39,799 nucleotides of DNA. Origin: a bacterium. Its GTDB lineage: Bacteria > Actinomycetota > UBA4738 > HRBIN12. Made by a program: the position numbers and the translations under genes. Below, one piece after another: positions 7,972-16,438 of the stretch (positions within the stretch are counted from its first letter, which is position 1; each line of letters starts with the position of its first letter). The DNA is taken from NCBI GenBank assembly GCA_023251895.1, contig JAHEXX010000005.1, forward strand, positions 1-39,799, in the 5' to 3' direction. Below the pieces are notes generated by a model. It was not told the DNA's origin. It searched no databases and saw only the letters and a program-made list of their open reading frames with translations.

Positions 7972-8525
7972 CAGACCTCCCGGTACAGGAAGACGAGGGT
8001 ATCGCCGTACTCCAGGCGCCTCGCGGCGAGCCAGTCTACTGGAATGACAGGTGTGTAACCCCGTTTGGCCCTGGTCAGCACTACCGTCCAGCCCTTCTCC
8101 GGGAGCCAGCGGGCGGCGAGCTCGGCCAGGGCCGCGTCCACCTCGGCCGCCCGGACCTTGTAGGGAGGGTCCACGAAGACCAGGTCCGGGCGCTCCCCAA
8201 CGTTTCTATTTCTCCTGAGAAAAGCCAACACGTCGGAGGACACCACCTCCGCCCGGCCCGAAAGGCCGGTGCGATCCAGGTTGGTCCGGATGGCCCGAAG
8301 CGCAGCCCCGTTCCGCTCCACGAAGACCCCGCCCTCGGCCCCCCGCGACAGCGCCTCGATGCCGAGGGCGCCGGTCCCCGCGTACAGGTCCAGGACCCGT
8401 GCGCCGGGAACGCGGCGGGCAACGCTTGCGAACAGGCCCTCCCGAGCCATGTCCGACACCGGCCGCACGCCCCTGGGCACCGGGGCCAGGCGGGTCCCCT
8501 TGGCGGTTCCCGCGATCACGCGCAC
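7971..8525 (-). CDS. rsmD: 16S rRNA (guanine966-N2)-methyltransferase
   Basis: A 184-residue SAM-dependent methyltransferase of the RsmD family, which methylates G966 of 16S rRNA during small-subunit assembly. It starts with the family's MRVIAGTAKGTRL (GTG start). The SAM-binding loop is LDLYAGTGALGIEALSRGA, and the catalytic motif IV is VFVDPPY. It is coupled to coaD downstream. In many actinobacteria rsmD follows recG directly; here a histidine kinase gene lies between them. Confidence 0.96.
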   Translation of the reverse strand: MRVIAGTAKGTRLAPVPRGVRPVSDMAREGLFASVARRVPGARVLDLYAGTGALGIEALSRGAEGGVFVERNGAALRAIRTNLDRTGLSGRAEVVSSDVLAFLRRNRNVGERPDLVFVDPPYKVRAAEVDAALAELAARWLPEKGWTVVLTRAKRGYTPVIPVDWLAARRLEYGDTLVFLYREV

Positions 8526-8555
8526 GGCGGCACTGTACCGGTGGCAGGGCCGCCC

Positions 8556-10040
8556 TCAGGCGGCGGGGACCCAGAACTCGACGACCGTCCCCCGGCCGGG
8601 TCGGGCTTCCAGCCGCCACCAGCCTCCGGCCATCTCCGCCCGCTCCCGCATCGAGGACAGCCCCAGGTGCCCCGGTTCCTCGGGTCCGGAGGGAGCGAAC
8701 CCCCGACCATCGTCGCGCACCCGCACGAGGTAACCCCCCGCCTGGGGCTCGAGCAGGACCTCGGCGCGCGATGCGTGCGCGTGTTTGCGAACGTTCACCA
8801 GGGCCTCCTGGGCGATCCGGTACAGGACGGTCCTGGTGTGCGGCGGCGGCTCGTCCACCAGCCGGTTGTTCAGGACGCACTCCATCTCGACCTGTTGCGA
8901 CAGTTGGTCGAGGTAGGCCTGCAGAGCCGCGGCAAGGCCCTCCTCGTCGAGGGCCCGGGGACGGAGGTCGAACAGCAGGTGCCGGAGCCGCCCGATCGCC
9001 GAGCTGACGGTCTTGTCGAGCGTGGCCAGCGCGGCCAGGTCCTCCGGGTCCGAGAGACGGTGGCGGAACGCCTGCAGCCGCAACCCCGCGGCGGTCATGG
9101 CCTGGATCGAGTCGTCGTGGATGTCGCCGGCGATCCGAGCCCGTTCTTCCTCCTGTGCCTCGACCAGCCGGGCCAGGAGGCGCCGGACCTCTTCCTCGCT
9201 CCGGCGGAGGGCCTCCTCGGCCTGCTTCTGCCGGGTGACGTCGTACATGAGGCCCCGGAGCAACGCCGGCCGCTCCCCCTCTCCCGGAACGACCTCCGCC
9301 TCGTCCCGGATCCAGGTCACCCGGCCGTCCTTCGACAGCATGCGGTACTCGGTGACGAAGATGTCGCCCGTATCCCGGCTCTGGTTCTCCTCTCCCATCA
9401 CGCGGTCGACATCGTCGGGGTGGATCTGTCGATACCAGATCTCGGGATCCGCGGTCCACTCCTCCGGGGTGAACCCCAAGATCTTCTCCACCCGGGGGCT
9501 CACGTACGGCCATGGCGAGGCGATCCCGAACTCGGCCAGATAGACGATGGCGGGGAGGCGTTCGATCAAGGACCGGTAGCGATCTTCGGCGACCCGCAGC
9601 GCCTCCTGCGCCCGGCGCCGTTCGGAGACGTCCAGCATCACCCCCTGGACCAGCGCGATCCGGCCGGCTGGGTCGTGGATCACGGTCGATCGCTCGTCGA
9701 TCCAGACCGTGCGCCCGTCGGGGGTCACGATCCGGTACTCCAGGCTGAACGGAACACCCGCGGCTACCCCCGCGTGGAACTGGCCGACGGCCCGGTCCCG
9801 GTCCTCCGGGTGCAACAGCCGCCGCCAGACGTAGGTGTCGGCGAGCCACTCCTCGGGCGAGACGCCGAACACCGACCGGACCTGAGGACTGACGTACACG
9901 GGAACGAAGCTCCCGTCGTCCACATAGGTCACGGCGGGGATCTGCTCGACCAGCGACCGATAGCGCTGATCCGCTTCGACCGCCGCTCCGGGAGCATCGA
10001 CCGAACCCACCCGCCCATTATCGGTTCGAACCCTGCCCAT
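8556..10040 (-). CDS. Two-PAS sensor histidine kinase (NarL/DegS type), no adjacent response regulator
   Basis: A 494-residue predicted cytoplasmic kinase without membrane segments. PAS/PAC domain 1 spans about residues 24-145 and PAS/PAC domain 2 about 152-275. Each has the fold's WxxxxHPDD-like and YR...DG..W patterns (LLHPEDRDR and QIHPDDVDR). A coiled linker leads to the dimerisation domain of the HisKA_3 class, with the phosphoacceptor His308 in GDIHDD. The ATPase domain has ALVNVRKHAHA (N box) and DDGRGF (G1). Such kinases normally partner LuxR-type regulators, and none is present in this window. It sits 14 bases downstream of recG with no separate promoter visible, so it may be read from the recG transcript. 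The signal it senses is unknown. Confidence 0.9.
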   Translation of the reverse strand: MGRVRTDNGRVGSVDAPGAAVEADQRYRSLVEQIPAVTYVDDGSFVPVYVSPQVRSVFGVSPEEWLADTYVWRRLLHPEDRDRAVGQFHAGVAAGVPFSLEYRIVTPDGRTVWIDERSTVIHDPAGRIALVQGVMLDVSERRRAQEALRVAEDRYRSLIERLPAIVYLAEFGIASPWPYVSPRVEKILGFTPEEWTADPEIWYRQIHPDDVDRVMGEENQSRDTGDIFVTEYRMLSKDGRVTWIRDEAEVVPGEGERPALLRGLMYDVTRQKQAEEALRRSEEEVRRLLARLVEAQEEERARIAGDIHDDSIQAMTAAGLRLQAFRHRLSDPEDLAALATLDKTVSSAIGRLRHLLFDLRPRALDEEGLAAALQAYLDQLSQQVEMECVLNNRLVDEPPPHTRTVLYRIAQEALVNVRKHAHASRAEVLLEPQAGGYLVRVRDDGRGFAPSGPEEPGHLGLSSMRERAEMAGGWWRLEARPGRGTVVEFWVPAA

Positions 10041-10054
10041 CCCGAGGAGCGTCT

Positions 10055-12274
10055 CTAGGAATGGAACAGCCAGTCGATGGACCGCTCGAAGCGCGACCGG
10101 AGCTCGTCGAGGAGCGTCGCCTGGCGTTCCAGCTCGGGATCCTCGCCGATCACCGCGAACGCGCGGGCCCTGGCCCGCTTCACGAGGTCGATGTCCTCGG
10201 CCAGCCGGGCCAGCTTCAGGTCCGGCATCCCGGACTGGCGGACGTCGAACAGTGTTCCCTCGCCTCGGAGGCGGAGGTCCTCGTCGGCCAGCTCGAACCC
10301 GTCCATGGTACGGACCATCGCGTCGAGCCGCGCCCGGGCCTCCAGGTTGTCCCGCTTGCTCTCGTCGAACAGGATGCAGAACGAGCGGTGCTCACCGCGC
10401 CCGATCCGGCCCCTGAGCTGGTGGAGCTGGGCCAGGCCGAACCGCTCCGCGTTCTCCACCAGCATCACGGTCGCGTTGGGCACATCCACCCCCACCTCGA
10501 TGACCGTGGTCGAGATCAGCAGATGCGATCGGCCGCTGCGGAACTCTTGCATACGGCGTTCCTTCTCCGCCGGCCGCATCCTCCCGTGGAGCACGTCCAC
10601 AGACAGATCGGGGAACACCTCAGCGGCTAGCCGCTCCGCCTCCGCCTCCGCGGCCTTCACCTCGGACCTGTTCGCTTCGTCGATCGCCGCGCAGACCACG
10701 AAGGCCTGGCGTCCCGCCCCGACCTCAGCGCGGATCAGCTCGTAGGCGCGACGCCTTTCGCCCGCGGTCCGGGCTATGCGGGTCTCGATGGGCTGGCGGC
10801 CCTGGGGCATCTCGTCGAGGACCACGACGTCGAGGTCCCCGTAGTAGGTGAGGGCGAGTGTCCGGGGGATCGGCGTGGCCGTCATGATCAGCACGTCCGG
10901 CGAGCCCCCCTTGCCCTTCAGGGCCATGCGCTGGTGCACCCCGAACCGGTGCTGCTCGTCGATCACCGCGAGCGAGAGATCCCGGAACTCCACCCCTTCC
11001 TGCACCAGGGCGTGGGTCCCGACCACGAGGTCGACCGCGCCGTCTGCGACGCCCGCCAAGATGCGAGCCCGGTCCTTGCCGGTAACCGCGGCGGCGAGCA
11101 GTGCGTAGGTCACCGCGGGTCGGTCGCCATCATCGGGATCAGGTTCCGACAACGCGTCGAGCAGTGTCCCTTGGCCCGGCGCCACCACGCCGGCCTTCGC
11201 CATCTCCAGGAACGGCACCGCTGCGAACGGGCCGAGCAGCGCGGCCATCGACTGGAAGTGCTGTCCCGCAAGGACTTCGGTCGGTGCCATGATGGCGGCC
11301 TGGTGCCCGGACTGGATCGCGACGAGGGCGGCATGGAGGGCGACCACGGTCTTGCCGGAGCCCACGTCGCCCTGGAGCAACGCATTCATGGGCCGGGGTC
11401 GGGCCATGGCCTCGCCGATCTCGCGGATCGCCCGGCGCTGGGCGTCGGTCGGCTCGAACGGCAGCGTGGCCAGCAGCCGGGCCACCAGCGGCCCCTCCGG
11501 GGAGTGCTCCACCCCGACCTCGGCGGCCTCCACCCGATGCTTGCGGAAGGCCACCCCGAGTTCCAGCGTGAACAGCTCGTCGAACTTCAGCCGTTCCCGG
11601 GCCGCGGCCAGCTCCTCCTGCGATTGCGGGAAGTGGATCTTCCGGACGGCCTCGTCGTAGGAGGTCAGGTGCTCGGCCTTCACGATGGCCGCCGGCAACG
11701 GGTCGGGGATCCGCGGCAGCCCCGACAGCGCACGGAACACCAGCTCCCGGAGGGTGCGCGTCGTGATGCCTTCCGTAGCCGGGTGTACCGGCGTGATGCG
11801 GCCGGTGTGGACGGTCTCCGCGTCCTCACCGCGGAGCAGCTCCACCTCCTGGTTCGCCAACTGCAGGCGCCCCCTGTAAAGGGTCGCCACCCCCGACACG
11901 GCGAGCTCCGACCCCTCCTTGTAGAGCGAGGCCGCCCACGGCTGATTGAAGAACGCGAGGTCCAGGTACCCGGATCCGTCGTACAGGGTGACCGTTACCA
12001 TGCTCTGGCGGCGCCGGGTCAGCCGCTTGGTCACCCGCTTCACCCGCGCGATGACGGTCGCGGACTGGCCGACCCGGAGGTCGTGGATCGTGGCCACCTG
12101 CGACCGGTCGATCCACCGGCGGGGATAGTGGTGGAGCAGGTCGCGGACCGTGCGGATCTCCAGCGACCCCGCCAGCACCTCGTGGGCCAGCGGCCCCTTG
12201 GTTCGCATGCCGACCCGGCGGTTGGCGATCTGCCGGTCGACGGCCGCGATCGGCGAATCCATCGAGAGGGTCAT
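10055..12274 (-). CDS. recG: ATP-dependent DNA helicase RecG
   Basis: A 739-residue branched-DNA helicase that remodels stalled replication forks and recombination intermediates. The N-terminal OB-fold wedge domain includes LLHHYPRRW. The helicase core has Walker A GDVGSGKT, the DExH box as DEQHRFG, and MTATPIPRTL (motif III). The C-terminal part has the family segments ISTTVIEVGVDVPNA and QLRGRIGRG. The start is the ATG at 12272-12274, 9 bases after a TACTGT box and without a ribosome binding site. The gene thus has its own promoter in the 40-base gap after the cyclase gene. Confidence 0.97.
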   Translation of the reverse strand: MTLSMDSPIAAVDRQIANRRVGMRTKGPLAHEVLAGSLEIRTVRDLLHHYPRRWIDRSQVATIHDLRVGQSATVIARVKRVTKRLTRRRQSMVTVTLYDGSGYLDLAFFNQPWAASLYKEGSELAVSGVATLYRGRLQLANQEVELLRGEDAETVHTGRITPVHPATEGITTRTLRELVFRALSGLPRIPDPLPAAIVKAEHLTSYDEAVRKIHFPQSQEELAAARERLKFDELFTLELGVAFRKHRVEAAEVGVEHSPEGPLVARLLATLPFEPTDAQRRAIREIGEAMARPRPMNALLQGDVGSGKTVVALHAALVAIQSGHQAAIMAPTEVLAGQHFQSMAALLGPFAAVPFLEMAKAGVVAPGQGTLLDALSEPDPDDGDRPAVTYALLAAAVTGKDRARILAGVADGAVDLVVGTHALVQEGVEFRDLSLAVIDEQHRFGVHQRMALKGKGGSPDVLIMTATPIPRTLALTYYGDLDVVVLDEMPQGRQPIETRIARTAGERRRAYELIRAEVGAGRQAFVVCAAIDEANRSEVKAAEAEAERLAAEVFPDLSVDVLHGRMRPAEKERRMQEFRSGRSHLLISTTVIEVGVDVPNATVMLVENAERFGLAQLHQLRGRIGRGEHRSFCILFDESKRDNLEARARLDAMVRTMDGFELADEDLRLRGEGTLFDVRQSGMPDLKLARLAEDIDLVKRARARAFAVIGEDPELERQATLLDELRSRFERSIDWLFHS

Positions 12275-12283
12275 CCGGGCCGA

Positions 12284-12289
12284 ACAGTA
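12284..12289 (-). promoter_or_regulatory. -10 box for recG, leaderless type
   Basis: TACTGT on the minus strand, 9 bases before the recG ATG, with no Shine-Dalgarno sequence. It indicates that recG is transcribed independently of the upstream cyclase gene. Confidence 0.5.
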
Positions 12290-12314
12290 CCTCCGCCAGA
12301 TCCGGACGTAGGGC

Positions 12315-15300
12315 TCATCCGCCGAGCGTGGGAGCGAGCGAGCGCCTCGTGGCGGCCGGCGTCTTCAGGGCATCGAGGATCCGCAGTGCCCGCCGGTCGG
12401 CGCCGGCCGCACGCCGGCCATCTCCGGCTCGCCGCAACGCCTCGGCCTGGAGGCCCAGTGCGCGGGCCAGCCAGACGGTTTTCCCGTGCCCCTCCCACAG
12501 TTCGACCGCCTCCGCGAACCGGGTGGCCGCCTTACCGTGATCCCCGGCCCGGGCCGCCCGGATGCCCCGGTTCTCACGGTCGATGGCCCCCCGTTCCGGC
12601 TCGGACGGCCTGCCGGCGGCGCCGGGCGGCCCGCCGTCTCCTGCGAGAAGCGAAGCCTGCGACCGGAGCGATCGCGCCAGGGCGAGCGTTCCGGTGGCGC
12701 CGGCCGAGTCTGCCAAGCGGGCCGCCGCGCTCAGCTCGCGGAGGGCGGCGCGGAACCGCCCCTCTCCGAGCAGGGCCCGGCCTCGGTAGAGAGGGGGCAG
12801 GCACTCCCACAGGCTCCAGCCGTTCCGGTGGATCATCCCCGGCACGCCCCGGAGCGCCTCCCTGGTCGGCCCCCACAGCCCACGATCGAGGTTCATCGCC
12901 GCCTCGGCCAGCCGGAGCTCCGGTACGAGGACCCGGATGACCTGCCCCTCGAACACCGCCCTGGCCGAGCGGAGCCGTCGTGTCCCCAGGTCAGGCCGGC
13001 CCATCCGCACGGCAGCGCGTGCCCCGATGAGCAGCGCCGAACCGTGCACGCGGCCGGATTCCAGTTCGCGAGCGAGGGCGAGCCCCTCGGCGGCCAGCCG
13101 CTCGGCTTCCTGCGGGTCGCCGGCCTCGATCGCAGACAGCCCGGCCTGCAGCACCGCATCGGCCTCCGCGTACCGGTCGCCTGCCTGGACAGCCATCGGC
13201 CTCGCCTCTCGCATGACGCGGAGAGCTTCGGCGTACTCGCCTCGGTAGTGGCTCACGTACCCCCACGTCCGCAGCAGCGACGCCTTGGATCGCAGGTCGC
13301 CCTCGTTGTTCGCCAGGCTTCGGGCCTCCTCGTACCAGCGCTGGAACTCCGGCCCACCCGTCGTCGAGAACAGGTAGGCGAGATCGAGCGCGGCCACGGT
13401 GCGGCCCCACTGTTCCCGGGAACGAACGAACAGGCGGTGGGCCTCGCGGAGATCGTCGAGCTCCCGCCGGTAGTCGGACCGACCCCAGGTCTCCGAGAGC
13501 CGGTGCGCGACCCACCCCTGCCCCCGCACGTCGCCCTGGGATTCGAACAGCGACCTCGCCTCCTCCAGGATGACGCGAGCACCGCGCATCCGGCCGAGGT
13601 CGCTCTCGCACCGGCCCAGGGACAACAGCGCACGCGCCTCCAGCGTCCGGTCCCCCAGCCCATCCGCAAGGGACCGGGCCCGCGCCGCCTCCTGCCCCGC
13701 CTCCCGATGCCGCCCCATCTCGATCAGGCACTCCGCCCGCCCGATCAGCGCGGCGGCGGTCTCGGCGGGATCGACCGCCAAGCCGGATCCGTCGGCAACC
13801 CGCACGGCTCGCGCGTAGAGCCCCTCCGCGGCCCGGGCCTGATAGGCGAACGTCTGGTCGGCCCACCGCCGAAGGTACGAGACGGCGCGGGCCGCCGTCT
13901 CGGCGGGCGGCGGTGGGCCTGTTCGGGACAGCCCCAGGCGCCACGCCTGCTCGTAGTGGTGAGCGATCAGGGCGACCGGCTCGGATCGGCGCGCGGGGGC
14001 CTGCGCTCTCAGCCATTCGGCGATCTGCAGGTGCCGGCCGGCCCGCTCGGCGCGCGGGAGCGACTGGTAGGCCACATCGCAGATGAGCACATGCTTGAAC
14101 TCGTACTCGATGGCGCCGGGGATCAAACTGCCTCGGCGCCGACGCAGCAGGCCGCGGGACTCCAGTGATCGGAGCGTCGCCCGCGGATCCGTGAGTTCGG
14201 ACAGGAGTTCGATCAGCCGATCCCAGACCGCCTCGCCGCACACCGAGGCGTCCTGCAGCACGTGCTTCTCGTCCGGCGGAAGGCCATCCAGCCGGGCCGC
14301 GATGAGGAGGCGGATCGAGGAAGGAACTGCGCGCAGGCGCTCGGCGTCGGCGACCGACCACCGTCCCTCCTCGGCTCGAAGGACTCCGGCTTCGATCAGC
14401 ATGCCGAGGCTCTCCTCCAGGAACAACGGGTTCCCCCCGGCCCGCTCGATCGGCGTGGAAAGCACCTGCTCGGGGACGCCCCGACCCAAGACGGAACCGG
14501 CAAGGGTCCGCATGGCCCCGTCGTCGAGCGCCGACAGCGGCAGCTTCGGCAGCCCCCGAACCACCGGCTCGGGCCGCGAGAGGCCTAGGAACAGAACCGG
14601 ACGGTTCCACGGCGCACGCTGCACGCTATCGAGCAGACCGAGGAGATCCGGGTCGGCCCAGTGCAGGTCGTCCAGGACGATGGCCACGGGCCGGTCCTGC
14701 GCGAGGCCCTCCACGACGGTACGGGCAGCGCGGACCGCATCGTGGACCGACCCCCTCGACTGGCCGGTCGGGACGTGACCCGTCCCCAGCAGGAGGTGCA
14801 GATCCCGGGCCAGGTTCCCAGCCCGCGCCCGGCCGATGCCGGTCACCAGTTTGCGGACGGCGGCGTCGGCCTCCTGCTTGGAGGCACCAGGCGTCACACC
14901 CGCGACGCCGCCGACGGCCTCGGCGAGGGCGTGAAGGGGAAACCGCTGCCCGAAGGGAACGCATCGCCCCGTCAGCACCGATCCCCGGCGCAGCCGTCGG
15001 CCGAACTCGTCGGCCAGGCGGGACTTTCCCATTCCCGGCTCCCCGGTGAGCACCAGCACCCGCGACCGCTCGGCCCGCTCGGCCTCCCTGAGCTCCTCCT
15101 GGAGGCGTTCCAGCACCTCGTCCCGGTTCACGAAACCGGGAGTCCGGGCACGACCCACCCTCGACGCGGGGACCGGCGATCGGGCGCCGAGCGCCTCGTA
15201 GGTCGCGAGCGGGAGGGCCTTGCCCTTGGCCCGCCGCTCCACCTTCGACCCGTAGCGGATGGCCCCGATCGTCCGGCACTTGGTCTGCTCGTCGACCAGC

Positions 15301-15761
15301 ACGTGGCGACCGCGTGCCAGATCGGCCAGCCGGGAAGCGGTGTTCACGGTGTCACCCACCACCGCGAACCCGGCCTGCTCGCCCGAGGGGCCCACCATGA
15401 CCTCGCCGGAGTTCACCCCCGCGTGGACCTCCGGGAACGGCAGACCCTCCCGACCCCTGTTCAACTCCCGGACGTGATCGCGAACAGCCAGGGCGGCGCG
15501 GACGGCCCGCTCGGCGTCGTCCTCGTGCGCCACCGGCACGCCGAAGACCGCCATGAAGCCGTCGCCCATGACCTGGGGGACCGTCCCACCGAACTCCTCC
15601 ACGACACGTTGGAGCGAGGCCATGGTCGGCCGAAGGAACCGGTAGACCTCCTCCGGGTCCAGCGAAGCGGCCAGCGCGGTGTAGCCGGTCAGATCGGCGA
15701 ACACGATCGTGACCAGCTTGCGCTCGCCCCGGGCGGCGACGGGTTCCCGCCGGGCGGTCAT
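12315..15761 (-). CDS. Class III nucleotide cyclase fused to AAA/NACHT-like ATPase and helical repeats
   Basis: A 1148-residue multidomain protein. Residues 15-190 form a class III cyclase domain. The metal Asp residues are present (Asp23 in FADLTGYT, Asp67 in GDGFMAVFG), as are the transition-state Asn140 and Arg144 in VNTASRL. An ATPase domain with Walker A GEPGMGKS (240-247) and IVLDDLHWAD as Walker B follows. From about residue 600 the rest is TPR-like helical repeats. This is the layout of actinobacterial cyclase/STAND regulators that sense a ligand through the repeats. The residues that usually select the purine are not standard: the usual Lys is Gln63 and the usual Asp or Thr is Ala133. 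There is no DNA-binding domain at the C-terminus. It follows the tandem-domain gene at 15787 after 25 bases. Nucleotide specificity is unknown. Confidence 0.9.
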   Translation of the reverse strand: MTARREPVAARGERKLVTIVFADLTGYTALAASLDPEEVYRFLRPTMASLQRVVEEFGGTVPQVMGDGFMAVFGVPVAHEDDAERAVRAALAVRDHVRELNRGREGLPFPEVHAGVNSGEVMVGPSGEQAGFAVVGDTVNTASRLADLARGRHVLVDEQTKCRTIGAIRYGSKVERRAKGKALPLATYEALGARSPVPASRVGRARTPGFVNRDEVLERLQEELREAERAERSRVLVLTGEPGMGKSRLADEFGRRLRRGSVLTGRCVPFGQRFPLHALAEAVGGVAGVTPGASKQEADAAVRKLVTGIGRARAGNLARDLHLLLGTGHVPTGQSRGSVHDAVRAARTVVEGLAQDRPVAIVLDDLHWADPDLLGLLDSVQRAPWNRPVLFLGLSRPEPVVRGLPKLPLSALDDGAMRTLAGSVLGRGVPEQVLSTPIERAGGNPLFLEESLGMLIEAGVLRAEEGRWSVADAERLRAVPSSIRLLIAARLDGLPPDEKHVLQDASVCGEAVWDRLIELLSELTDPRATLRSLESRGLLRRRRGSLIPGAIEYEFKHVLICDVAYQSLPRAERAGRHLQIAEWLRAQAPARRSEPVALIAHHYEQAWRLGLSRTGPPPPAETAARAVSYLRRWADQTFAYQARAAEGLYARAVRVADGSGLAVDPAETAAALIGRAECLIEMGRHREAGQEAARARSLADGLGDRTLEARALLSLGRCESDLGRMRGARVILEEARSLFESQGDVRGQGWVAHRLSETWGRSDYRRELDDLREAHRLFVRSREQWGRTVAALDLAYLFSTTGGPEFQRWYEEARSLANNEGDLRSKASLLRTWGYVSHYRGEYAEALRVMREARPMAVQAGDRYAEADAVLQAGLSAIEAGDPQEAERLAAEGLALARELESGRVHGSALLIGARAAVRMGRPDLGTRRLRSARAVFEGQVIRVLVPELRLAEAAMNLDRGLWGPTREALRGVPGMIHRNGWSLWECLPPLYRGRALLGEGRFRAALRELSAAARLADSAGATGTLALARSLRSQASLLAGDGGPPGAAGRPSEPERGAIDRENRGIRAARAGDHGKAATRFAEAVELWEGHGKTVWLARALGLQAEALRRAGDGRRAAGADRRALRILDALKTPAATRRSLAPTLGG

Positions 15762-15786
15762 CCGATGACGCTCGCCTCGCTCGGTC

Positions 15787-16341
15787 CTACGGCAACTCGT
15801 TGTCCGGCAGGAAGGCGAACGCGGAGTCCGTGGATGCGATCCCCTCCCGCGGACGAAGCTCCTCCAGGATCAGGCGATACAGCTCGTCCAGGCTGGTCGA
15901 ACCGAACTCCACCAACAGGCCGAAGCCCAGGCCGTTCACGACGGCCGAGGCGTATCGGAACTCCTCGCTGTTGGGAGGGAGGCGCGGATCCAAGTAGGCG
16001 TCGATGGAGTCCAGCACCTCTCGCGGATCGCCCACCGTGTCCGCTCGCACCAGGGCGCAATACGGGGGACTGCCTCGCTTGGGGGCGGCGCGGACGCCAG
16101 CCTTCACCACCACCGACCACTCGCACCGCACCCCCGCCTTCCAGGCGCCACCCGCCGTCAGCCGGTGCAGTTGCCCCAGATCGGCCACCTCGACCGCGCC
16201 GAACGCGATGAACGACCCCACGAACTGCGCCGCGTACCGCACCCCTTCCAGCGCCACGAACTGGCGCAGCACCTCCCGCGGCTCGGCGCCCGCCAGCTCG
16301 TGGATGAAGACGTAGGCCTCGAGCTTCCTCTCCTCCGCCAT
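15787..16341 (-). CDS. Uncharacterised protein resembling two AsnC/Lrp ligand-binding (RAM) domains in tandem
   Basis: A 184-residue protein with no clear family match. By eye it has two copies of a strand-helix-strand-strand-helix pattern. The first runs from AYVFIHELAG to QLHRLTAG and the second from YCALVRADTVGD to LYRLILEELRP. Both resemble the AsnC-type domain of the small protein at 22464-22697 (AYILIQTEVG...DELGKL). No DNA-binding helix-turn-helix is present. The start is taken as the ATG at 16339-16341 after GGGGGAG. A GTG at 16405-16407 is possible but would add a low-complexity Gly/Pro stretch. The gene heads the cyclase operon, 25 bases upstream of the cyclase, suggesting it regulates or feeds a ligand signal to it. 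The domain assignment is inference. Confidence 0.6.
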   Translation of the reverse strand: MAEERKLEAYVFIHELAGAEPREVLRQFVALEGVRYAAQFVGSFIAFGAVEVADLGQLHRLTAGGAWKAGVRCEWSVVVKAGVRAAPKRGSPPYCALVRADTVGDPREVLDSIDAYLDPRLPPNSEEFRYASAVVNGLGFGLLVEFGSTSLDELYRLILEELRPREGIASTDSAFAFLPDNELP

Positions 16342-16386
16342 GGCTCCCCCTGGTTCGCCGTTGGCGAAACTCTGCTCCCCGCCCGC

Positions 16387-16404
16387 CCCGGGCGCAAGCC
16401 CGGG
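16387..16404. other. GNRA-type stem-loop in the leader of the cyclase operon
   Basis: A CCCGGGC arm, a four-base GCAA loop and a GCCCGGG arm: seven perfect GC pairs closed by a GNRA-type tetraloop when read on the plus strand. On the minus strand it would lie in the 5' leader of the gene at 15787-16341. It is not followed by T residues and no gene ends here, so it is unlikely to be a terminator. Confidence 0.4.
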
Positions 16405-16406
16405 CA

Positions 16407-16434
16407 CGACCAGGGGTGTTTGCTACCCTGGTCG
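16407..16434. promoter_or_regulatory. Perfect 9-bp inverted repeat around the rpmB promoter
   Basis: CGACCAGGG (16407-16415) and CCCTGGTCG (16426-16434) are exact inverted copies separated by 10 bases. The -10 box of rpmB (TACCCT, 16424-16429) overlaps the right arm, and a minus-strand -10-like TAGCAA lies in the centre. The position fits an operator for a dimeric repressor acting on the divergent rpmB and cyclase-operon promoters. Confidence 0.5.
16424..16429 (+). promoter_or_regulatory. -10 box for rpmB, leaderless type
   Basis: TACCCT followed by 9 bases and the rpmB ATG at 16439. No convincing ribosome binding site lies between them. It is inside the inverted repeat described at 16407-16434. 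Confidence 0.5.
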
Positions 16435-16438
16435 AGCC

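Noticed and set aside
8541-10058. 505-codon plus-strand frame opposite the PAS kinase
   Set aside because: Antisense shadow; the kinase on the minus strand has clear PAS, HisKA_3 and ATPase motifs.
10934-12940. 668-codon open frame on the plus strand opposite recG and the cyclase gene
   Set aside because: Low-complexity His/Arg/Gly-rich translation, no family motifs; it is an antisense shadow produced by high GC, and recG on the other strand is certain.
14661-16211. 516-codon plus-strand frame opposite the cyclase
   Set aside because: Arg/Pro/Gly-rich shadow without motifs or start signals.
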